DNA from: an uncultured Pelagibacteraceae bacterium
Lineage (GTDB): Bacteria > Pseudomonadota > Alphaproteobacteria > Pelagibacterales > Pelagibacteraceae
Assembly (NCBI GenBank): GCA_902587515.1
Contig: CACILM010000005.1
Location: 1-64,000 of the forward strand
Direction of reading: 5' to 3'
Length of the DNA stretch: 64,000 nt
The notes beneath the pieces are model-generated. The model did not search any database. It worked only from the letters and a program-made list of their open reading frames with translations, and was not told the DNA's origin. The position numbers and the translations under genes are program-made. Within the stretch, counting starts at the first letter, position 1. Each line of letters opens with the position of its first letter. This document shows positions 57,783-64,000 of the stretch, piece after piece.

Positions 57783-58516
57783 TGCTTGAATTACAAAATT
57801 TAAAAGCTTCGGTAAATGATAAGTCAATTTTAAACGGTTTAAATTTAGAAATAAATTCTGGAGAGGTTCATGCAATTATGGGTCCTAATGGATCAGGAAA
57901 AAGTACTTTGGCCAATATACTTTCTGGAAAAAATGGCTATAAAGTAAGTGGAAGTTTGAAGTACCAAGGTAAGGACTTACAAAGCATCCCTATTGAGGAA
58001 AGAGCACAAAAAGGAATATTTTTAGCCTTTCAATATCCTTTAGAAATTCCAGGGGTAAATACAACAAATTTTTTAAAAACATCATTGAATTCTATTAGAA
58101 AAGCAAAAGGGAAAAAAGAATTAGATACTCTATCTCTTTTGAAATTAATAAAAGAAAAAGCTTCAGAACTTAACATTGACGAAAAATTTTTAAATAGACA
58201 ATTAAATGTAGGTTTTTCAGGCGGAGAAAAAAAGAAAAATGAAATACTTCAAATGAAACTTCTAGAACCAAAACTGGCAATATTGGATGAAACAGATTCT
58301 GGTTTAGACATAGATGCCCTTAGAATAGTTGCAGATGGAGTAAATTCACATAAAAATAAAAACAATGCATTTTTAATTATTACTCATTATCAGCGATTGC
58401 TTGATTACATTAAACCAGATTTTATTCATGTTCTATCGAATGGTAAAATTGTTAAAACAGGATGTGCTGAATTAGGTCAAGAATTAGAAAAAACAGGATA
58501 TGAAAATTTAAAATAA
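57782..58516 (+). CDS. sufC: SufC ATPase
   Basis: SufC is the ABC-type ATPase that drives conformational change in SufBC2D. The 244-residue protein has Walker A GPNGSGKST, the SufC-type Q-loop 'FLAFQYPLEIPGV', signature GFSGGEKKKNEI and Walker B 'LAILDETDSGLDIDAL'. It overlaps sufB and sufD by one base each, suggesting coupled translation. Confidence 0.97.
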   Translation: MLELQNLKASVNDKSILNGLNLEINSGEVHAIMGPNGSGKSTLANILSGKNGYKVSGSLKYQGKDLQSIPIEERAQKGIFLAFQYPLEIPGVNTTNFLKTSLNSIRKAKGKKELDTLSLLKLIKEKASELNIDEKFLNRQLNVGFSGGEKKKNEILQMKLLEPKLAILDETDSGLDIDALRIVADGVNSHKNKNNAFLIITHYQRLLDYIKPDFIHVLSNGKIVKTGCAELGQELEKTGYENLK

Positions 58517-59757
58517 TGGAACAATTATTTAATATTGATTTAAAGAAAATATTAACTAACTCAAACAAAGAGTTAAACGAAAGAAAAAAAAATCTAAATC
58601 TATTTTTAGAAAGTGGTCTTCCAAATAAAAAAGATGAAGATTGGAAATTTACTGATTTAAATGCCATAATAAAAAAAAATTTTAAAACAATTGTTAATAA
58701 TCAAGAATTTACTTTTCATAAAAGAATAGAAATTATCAAAGACTTTGAGCACAATCACATCATATTGATTAATGGATCATATAAATCAAGTGATTTTAAA
58801 TTTGAAGAAAAAGAAAAAGTTCAAATTAAAAGTATTAAATCACCGAAAGTAAATTCTGACTATTCAAGCAATAATCTTTATTGTTTGAATAGAGCTTTAA
58901 CAGTAGGAGGATTTAATCTAGAAATTCAAAAAAATTATAAATGTAAAAAACCAATAATAATTTATAATCATTTTACCTCAAACTTAGATAACAAGATTAT
59001 TAATAATTCAAATAAGATCAAATTACACCAAAACTCTGAGTGCACATTAATTGAATATAATATTGATGAGGGTTGCAAGTTTATAAAAAATACTTTTGAA
59101 TTTGTAGAAATTGAAAATGGATCTATATTAAAAAGTATTATTCTACAGAAAACTAAAAGTAATGGCTATTTTTATAAAAGTATATCTGGATCCCAAGAAT
59201 ATAACTCAAGTTATGAAAATTTTATTCTTAGCTCAGGGTTAAGATTTAATAAAATTGATTTAGAAATAGATTTAAACAAAGAGAATAGCAATTGTTTTGT
59301 TTTATCAGGACTATGTTTAGGCAAAACAGAGCATCAAGAAATAAGAACTCGAATTAATCACTTGGCACCTAATTGTAAGAGTTATCAAAAAATCAAAAAT
59401 GTTTTAGAAGGTGACAGTAAAGGAGTTTATCAAGGAAAAATATTTGTAAAAGATATTGCTCAAAAAACAGATGCATATCAATTAAGTAAAGCTCTTATTT
59501 TAGATGATCAAGCTGAATTTAACGCAAAGCCAGAACTAGAAATATATGCTGACGACGTAAAGTGCTCTCACGGGTCCACATCGGGAAGTATCGATGAGGA
59601 TGCAATTCATTATTTGATGACAAGAGGGATAGAATTATCAGTCGCCAAAAAACTTTTAATTAATGGTTTTTTAAGTGAAATTTTCGAAAATTTTTCTGAA
59701 AAAAAAATTAAAAACTTTCTTGAAAAAAGTATGGAGGATCAGATTGATGGAATTTAA
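58516..59757 (+). CDS. sufD: SufD
   Basis: SufD is the SufB paralogue of the SufBC2D scaffold. The 413-residue protein has a divergent N-terminal half and the conserved C-terminal region 'KNVLEGDSKGVYQGKIFV', 'DDVKCSHGSTSGSIDEDAIH' with the conserved Cys-x-His, then 'YLMTRGIELSVAKKLLINGF'. It overlaps sufS by 11 bp, and its end carries the sufS ribosome-binding site. Confidence 0.94.
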   Translation: MEQLFNIDLKKILTNSNKELNERKKNLNLFLESGLPNKKDEDWKFTDLNAIIKKNFKTIVNNQEFTFHKRIEIIKDFEHNHIILINGSYKSSDFKFEEKEKVQIKSIKSPKVNSDYSSNNLYCLNRALTVGGFNLEIQKNYKCKKPIIIYNHFTSNLDNKIINNSNKIKLHQNSECTLIEYNIDEGCKFIKNTFEFVEIENGSILKSIILQKTKSNGYFYKSISGSQEYNSSYENFILSSGLRFNKIDLEIDLNKENSNCFVLSGLCLGKTEHQEIRTRINHLAPNCKSYQKIKNVLEGDSKGVYQGKIFVKDIAQKTDAYQLSKALILDDQAEFNAKPELEIYADDVKCSHGSTSGSIDEDAIHYLMTRGIELSVAKKLLINGFLSEIFENFSEKKIKNFLEKSMEDQIDGI

Positions 59758-60964
59758 AAATATTAAATCGAAATTTCCAATCTTTAAACAAAAAATTAAT
59801 GGTAAGCCGTTAATATATTTAGATAGCGCCAACTCCTCACAAAAACCAAAAACAGTAATTGATGAGATGTCCAGGTTTTATGAAACCGAATTTTCCAACG
59901 TTGGACGAAGTGTCCACACACTAGCTGTTAAAGCAACCAATAAATTTGAGGAAACAAGAGATATAGTAAAATCTTATATTAACGCTAAATACAGAGAAGA
60001 AATAATTTTTACTAAAGGGGCAACAGAGGCAATAAATTTAGTAGCCAGTACATACGGAGAAAAGTTTATTAAATCTGGAGATGAAATACTTGTAACAGAA
60101 TTAGAGCATCATTCAAATTATGTTCCTTGGCATTATTTAAGAAAAAAAAAGGGTGCCGTTATTAAATTTGCCTCGGTAGATGAAAATGGAGAAGTAAATA
60201 TTGATGAGTTTAAAAAACAAATTACTGAAAAAACTAAGATGATCACATTTACTCACATTTCAAACGTTACAGGCACTATTATGCCGGTAAAAAAAATTGT
60301 TGATTTAGCGAGATCGAAAAATATACCAGTTTTAATTGATGGAACTCAAGGAGCTCCACATTCAGTTTTAGATGTACAAGATTTAGGTTGTGATTTTTAT
60401 GCTATTTCTTGTCATAAAATGTATGGCCCTAATGGACTCGGTATTCTGTACTCAAAAAAAAAATGGGTCGATGATCTACCACCATATCAAGGCGGCGGTG
60501 GAATGATTAGTGAGGTTAAAAAAGATGAAGTAACTTATGCAGACTCACCCACAAAATTTGAAGCAGGAACAATGCAAACTGCTGAAGTTGTAGCTTTCGC
60601 AAAGTCTATAAAATTTATTCAAGATTTAGGTATAAAAAATATAGAGAAACATGAAAGTCTGGTGCTAGAATATGGCTTAGAAAAATTACGAAAAGACAAT
60701 TCTGTGAATATAATTGGCAACCCTAAAGAAAGAGCGTCAATTATTTCTTTTACTATTAATGGAATTCACCCTCATGACATAGCTACAATTTTAGATGATA
60801 ATGGAGTGGCTATTAGGGCAGGCCATCATTGTTGTCAAATTTTACATGATAAACTAGGTATTCCTGCCTCAGCTAGAGCTTCTATTGGAGTTTATAATAG
60901 CAAAGAAGATATTGATGTTTTAACTAACTCAATTCAAAAATGTAAAAAGGTATTTCAAATTTAA
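59747..60964 (+). CDS. sufS: Cysteine desulphurase SufS
   Basis: SufS takes sulphur from cysteine with PLP and passes it to the Suf machinery. The PLP-lysine motif is ISCHKMYGPNG and the sulphur-accepting cysteine is in RAGHHCCQILHDK. I choose ATG 59747 (405 residues, MEFKNIKSKFPIF) because GGAGG sits nine bases upstream (59733-59737); an upstream in-frame ATG at 59675 would add 24 residues read through sufD in another frame. It abuts sufU with no gap. Confidence 0.96.
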   Translation: MEFKNIKSKFPIFKQKINGKPLIYLDSANSSQKPKTVIDEMSRFYETEFSNVGRSVHTLAVKATNKFEETRDIVKSYINAKYREEIIFTKGATEAINLVASTYGEKFIKSGDEILVTELEHHSNYVPWHYLRKKKGAVIKFASVDENGEVNIDEFKKQITEKTKMITFTHISNVTGTIMPVKKIVDLARSKNIPVLIDGTQGAPHSVLDVQDLGCDFYAISCHKMYGPNGLGILYSKKKWVDDLPPYQGGGGMISEVKKDEVTYADSPTKFEAGTMQTAEVVAFAKSIKFIQDLGIKNIEKHESLVLEYGLEKLRKDNSVNIIGNPKERASIISFTINGIHPHDIATILDDNGVAIRAGHHCCQILHDKLGIPASARASIGVYNSKEDIDVLTNSIQKCKKVFQI

Positions 60965-61408
60965 ATGGATCTTAAAGAACTTTATCAAGAAATTATTTTA
61001 GATCATGCAAAAAATCCTAGAAATAAAGGTAAATGCGAGGGATTTAATCATGATGCAAAAGCACACAATCCTCTTTGTGGAGATAAAGTTCATATTTATT
61101 TAAAGTTAGACAAAGAAAAAAATATTTCAGGTCTCACTTTTGAAGGTGAGGGATGTGCTATATCTTTGGCATCAGCCTCAATTCTCACTGATACTTTAAA
61201 AGGCAGAGATTTACAATTTTCGAGAAAAGTTACTGATGATTTTTTAAATATGCTAAAAAATAAATCAAAAATTACCTTAAATAGTTTAACGGAGGATCAA
61301 ATAACAACTATTTCCTCACTATCTGGTGTTCAAGAATTTCCTATGCGAATAAAATGTGCGACTATGGCGTGGCATACACTTTTATCAGCTCTAGAAAAAA
61401 AAAATTAA
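60965..61408 (+). CDS. sufU: SufU/NifU-type Fe-S assembly protein
   Basis: The 147-residue protein has the three-cysteine IscU/SufU pattern: 'NPLCGDKV', 'GEGCAISLASASIL' and 'RIKCATMAW', with the SufU-type arrangement GCAIS. 'DHAKNPRNKG' near the N-terminus is also conserved. It may accept sulphur from SufS or act as a scaffold. Confidence 0.94.
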   Translation: MDLKELYQEIILDHAKNPRNKGKCEGFNHDAKAHNPLCGDKVHIYLKLDKEKNISGLTFEGEGCAISLASASILTDTLKGRDLQFSRKVTDDFLNMLKNKSKITLNSLTEDQITTISSLSGVQEFPMRIKCATMAWHTLLSALEKKN

Positions 61409-61409
61409 T

Positions 61410-61709
61410 ATGAATATTCTTAAAGAAAAAGTAATAAATGAAATTAAGAAGATTTACGATCCAGAGATACCTGTAAACATTTATGAATTGGGCCTTATTT
61501 ACAAGATAGAGGTAAAGGACAATAAAGTTATCATTGAAATGACTTTGACTTCACCTAATTGCCCGGTAGCGGAGAGTTTGCCTAATTCTGTTAAAGAGAA
61601 TATACTAAAGATAGATGAAATTAACGATGTTGATTTAAAATTAGTCTGGGATCCACCTTGGACAAAGGATAAAATGTCCGAGGCAGCTAAAGTAGAGTTG
61701 AACTTATGA
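61410..61709 (+). CDS. sufT: SufT / MIP18 (DUF59) family protein
   Basis: The 99-residue protein has the DUF59 signature 'YDPEIPVNIYELGLIY', then 'MTLTSPNCPVAESLP' with the conserved cysteine and 'LVWDPPWTKDKMSEAAK'. Members help mature Fe-S proteins and are common in suf operons. It overlaps the next gene by four bases. Confidence 0.93.
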   Translation: MNILKEKVINEIKKIYDPEIPVNIYELGLIYKIEVKDNKVIIEMTLTSPNCPVAESLPNSVKENILKIDEINDVDLKLVWDPPWTKDKMSEAAKVELNL

Positions 61710-62041
61710 GCGAACAAATAATTAAATTAAGCGATAATGCTGCTGAGAGGATTAAGATTATTATGTCTAAAGCTGAAAGTTCTGCTATCGGTGTGAGAGT
61801 AGGAGTTAAGTCTGGTGGTTGTGCCGGCATGTCATACGTAATGGAGTACGCAAAAGAAATTAAACCTAACGAGGAAATTATAGAAGATAAAGGGGTGAAA
61901 GTATTAATTGACCCAAAAGCTATAATATATCTATTAGGAACCGAGATGGACTATAAAAAAGAAAAATTTTCCTCTCAGTTCGTATTTAAAAATCCAAACG
62001 AAAGTGAAAGATGTGGTTGCGGTGAATCTTTCAAAATCTAG
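61706..62041 (+). CDS. sufA: A-type Fe-S carrier (SufA/IscA/ErpA family)
   Basis: The 111-residue protein carries the HesB/IscA cysteines in 'VKSGGCAGMSYVM' and 'ERCGCGESF'. A-type carriers receive clusters and pass them to targets. SufA is assigned from operon position; ErpA or IscA cannot be excluded. It ends in a CTAG overlap in which sufA and glnA share their TAG stops. Confidence 0.92.
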   Translation: MSEQIIKLSDNAAERIKIIMSKAESSAIGVRVGVKSGGCAGMSYVMEYAKEIKPNEEIIEDKGVKVLIDPKAIIYLLGTEMDYKKEKFSSQFVFKNPNESERCGCGESFKI

Positions 62042-63444
62042 CCGCTATAATACATTTCAAATTCTATAGGATGTGGCGTATGTTCGAAATTGTAAATTTC
62101 TTGAAATTTTAATTCAATGTATGCGTCGATTTGATCATCAGTAAATACACCACCTTCAGTAAGAAACTTTCTATCTTTATCAAGGTTTTGCATTGCTTCT
62201 CTTAAAGAACCACATACTGTTGGAAGTTTTTTTACTTCATCTTCAGATAAAGAATACAAGTCTTGATCAAAAGCTTTCCCAGGATCAATTTTATTCTTAA
62301 TCCCATCAATACCTGCCATTAACATTGACGCGAAAGTTAAGTAAGGATTCCCAGCAGCATCAGGGAATCTTATTTCCATTCTAGCCGCTTTTGGATTCAT
62401 TATTACAGGAATTCTGCAAGAAGCAGATCTATTTCTAGCAGAGTACGCTAAAATAACAGGAGCCTCGAATCCAGGAATTAGTCTTTTGTAGCTATTTGTA
62501 GTAGCGTTTGAAAAGGCATTAATTGCTCTTGCATGTTTTAAAATTCCACCAATGTAATATAATGCTTCCTTGGATAAACCAGCATACTCTTTACCCATAA
62601 ATACAGGTGTATTGCCTTTCCAGATAGATTGATGGCAATGCATTCCAGATCCATTATCACCTTTTACAGGTTTAGGCATAAATGTTGCGGTTTTACCAAA
62701 AGAATGTGTTACCATTTGCACTGCGTATTTATAAAGCTGAACGTTATCTGCTTGATCTGTTAACGTTCCAAAATACATTCCTAATTCGTGTTGGCTAGGA
62801 GCAACCTCGTGGTGATGTTTTTCAACTTTTACACCCATATCTTTGAGTGCTTTTAAGTACTCACCTCTCATATCTTGGGCGCTATCAACAGGAGGCACTG
62901 GAAAATATCCCCCTTTTATTCCAGGTCTGTGGCCCATGTTTCCATTTTCATATTTTTTTCCTGTATTATAAGGTCCCTCTGAGCTATCGATGGTGAAACT
63001 TGTTTCATTCATATCATTTTTAAATCTCACATCATCAAAAACAAAAAACTCAGGCTCAGGTCCAAAGTAAGATTTATCTCCAATACCAGTTTTTTTTAAA
63101 TATGCCTCAGCTTTTTTGGCTGTGCCCCTTGGATCTCTTTCATAAGGATCTTTTTTCACTGCATCTAAAATATCACAAAATATATTTAGAGTTGTATGAG
63201 AATTGAAAGGATCAATTATTGGTCTATTTAAATCTGGTTTTAAAATCATGTCAGACTCATTTATCGCTTTCCAACCAGCAATAGATGATCCGTCAAAAAA
63301 CACACCTTTATCTAACATATCTTCGTCAACTACTGTGGCGTCCATAGTTAAGTGTTGTAGTTTTCCTTTAGGGTCTGTAAATCTCAAGTCCACGTATTCA
63401 ACTTGCTTATCTTTCATAAGCTTAAGAATGTTTTTTGAACTCAT
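62038..63444 (-). CDS. glnA: Glutamine synthetase, type I
   Basis: GlnA makes glutamine from glutamate, ammonia and ATP. The 468-residue protein has 'VFFDGSSIAGW', 'YFGPEPEFFVFDDV', 'NGSGMHCHQSIWK', 'KRLIPGFEAPV' and the adenylylation-site Tyr397 in DLYSLSEDE, so it is probably controlled by GlnE in the usual GSI-beta way. AAGGAG five bases before ATG 63444 is a strong ribosome-binding site. It is transcribed away from the EamA gene across 127 bp. Confidence 0.97.
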   Translation of the reverse strand: MSSKNILKLMKDKQVEYVDLRFTDPKGKLQHLTMDATVVDEDMLDKGVFFDGSSIAGWKAINESDMILKPDLNRPIIDPFNSHTTLNIFCDILDAVKKDPYERDPRGTAKKAEAYLKKTGIGDKSYFGPEPEFFVFDDVRFKNDMNETSFTIDSSEGPYNTGKKYENGNMGHRPGIKGGYFPVPPVDSAQDMRGEYLKALKDMGVKVEKHHHEVAPSQHELGMYFGTLTDQADNVQLYKYAVQMVTHSFGKTATFMPKPVKGDNGSGMHCHQSIWKGNTPVFMGKEYAGLSKEALYYIGGILKHARAINAFSNATTNSYKRLIPGFEAPVILAYSARNRSASCRIPVIMNPKAARMEIRFPDAAGNPYLTFASMLMAGIDGIKNKIDPGKAFDQDLYSLSEDEVKKLPTVCGSLREAMQNLDKDRKFLTEGGVFTDDQIDAYIELKFQEIYNFEHTPHPIEFEMYYSG

Positions 63445-63571
63445 TTTGCTCCTTATAATATAAAAATTTGTTTTATTTTCGAAACGAACATATATAAGGG
63501 GCTTTTTTAGAGTATAATTAAAAATATATACCAGCTATGCATTTATCACATATCCAAATCCAAGGATTACT
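63445..63571. promoter_or_regulatory. Divergent regulatory region between glnA and the EamA transporter gene
   Basis: This 127-bp AT-rich spacer must hold promoters for two outward genes. On the minus strand, the glnA ribosome-binding site AAGGAG lies at 63450-63455. TATA-rich boxes occur around 63461, 63490 and 63512. I see no convincing stem-loop riboswitch or sigma-54 site, so the regulator of glnA cannot be named. Confidence 0.35.
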
Positions 63572-64000
63572 ATGAGAGAAGCAAATACATTAGATTTTTC
63601 ATTACTAATTTTATTAGCTTTAATTTGGGGATCATCTTTTTTTAATATAAAGATAGCTACATATTCTTATGAACCAATCACACTTGCCTTAGTAAGAGTA
63701 ATATTTGCAAGTATTCCATTGTTAATTCTTTGTAAAATTAGTGAAATTAAAATTGAAGCATTCAGCCGAAATTGGAAATGGTATGCTCTAATAGGACTAT
63801 GCAACATTGCAATACCTTTCGTTCTAATTGCTATCGGAACTGCAAAAATTAATAGTTATCTTGCAGCTATATTAATGAGCACGACTCCTTTGAGTGGATC
63901 AATACTCGCACATTTTTTTACTAAAGATGAAAAATTATCTTATCTTAAATCATTGGGTGTTTTAATTGGTTTCAGTGGAATTATATTATTATTTTTTGAT
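63572..64000 (+). CDS. EamA/DMT-family transporter, 5' part only
   Basis: The frame starts at ATG 63572 and stays open to the window end (143 codons). The N-terminus 'FSLLILLALIWGSSFFNIKI' is the classical EamA opening helix with its WGSSF motif, followed by 'EPITLALVRVIFASIPLLIL' and three further hydrophobic helices. Such ten-helix proteins export amino acids or other metabolites; the substrate is unknown. Confidence 0.88.
   Translation, partial: MREANTLDFSLLILLALIWGSSFFNIKIATYSYEPITLALVRVIFASIPLLILCKISEIKIEAFSRNWKWYALIGLCNIAIPFVLIAIGTAKINSYLAAILMSTTPLSGSILAHFFTKDEKLSYLKSLGVLIGFSGIILLFFD

Noticed and set aside
59675-59746. Upstream ATG of sufS
   Set aside because: The added residues come from sufD read in another frame; a GGAGG ribosome-binding site supports ATG 59747.
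63445-63571. Riboswitch upstream of glnA
   Set aside because: No convincing stem-loops; the spacer is short and AT-rich.

Overview
The window is chromosomal DNA from a streamlined, very AT-rich alphaproteobacterium, most probably SAR11 (Pelagibacterales, 'Candidatus Pelagibacter'-like). The reasons are alphaproteobacterial gene content and order (fabD-fabG-acpP...gmk/rsmA-pdxA-surA-lptD-lptG-lptF/pepA-ndk; iscR-sufBCDS-U-T-A; NDUFA12; CvpA-PurF; BamB), a heavy Lys/Asn/Ile bias, almost no spacer between genes, and no mobile elements, phage genes, CRISPR arrays, rRNA or recognisable tRNA genes. No gap between genes reaches 300 bp; the largest is about 175 bp, between recA and an aldehyde dehydrogenase gene. 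The lineage call rests on remembered family features, not on a search.

Layout. 0-4.3 kb: the end of a TolC-like outer-membrane channel, recA, a strong terminator, then an ExaC/AcoD-type aldehyde dehydrogenase with its DUF779 partner. 4.3-8.2 kb: alaS converging on icd. 8.3-16.1 kb: a tight forward run for phospholipid synthesis (psd, pssA), rlmE, GMP synthesis (guaB, a secreted TPR protein, guaA), panB, and the BamB-type outer-membrane assembly lipoprotein with a membrane-anchored TPR-like partner. 16.1-23.2 kb reverse: purF, cvpA, an RND exporter, dnaB, rplI-rpsR-rpsF. 23.3-25.8 kb forward: fabD, fabG, acpP, gmk. 25.8-33.1 kb reverse: the envelope operon lptF-lptG-lptD-surA-pdxA-rsmA.

33.2-45.1 kb: pepA, ndk; purM-purN (reverse); a DUF2066 protein, hdaA, aspS; a free-standing NrdJ-tail (TSCPD-like) protein; NDUFA12 and DUF2155; accB-accC-aroQ; thiS-thiG. 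45.1-55.8 kb: RNase E/G, PBP1A (mrcA), prfB with its programmed frameshift, an AsmA-like protein, tyrS, anmK, an alpha/beta hydrolase. 55.9-62 kb: the IscR-SUF iron-sulphur operon. 62-64 kb: glnA and the start of an EamA transporter.

This is core housekeeping DNA and I see no wholly new multi-gene system. What stands out is evidence of streamlining: an IMP dehydrogenase with its CBS regulatory module cleanly excised; a PurF descended from the [4Fe-4S] type that has lost three of four cluster cysteines; an RNase E lacking the zinc-link cysteines; the usual fabF-mltG-yicC genes missing between acpP and gmk; and convergent genes that share stop-codon bases at nearly every junction. Two frameshift features are also present: the classical RF2 programmed site, and an unexpected frame break in a poly-A run of rsmA whose missing C-terminus is readable in the next frame.
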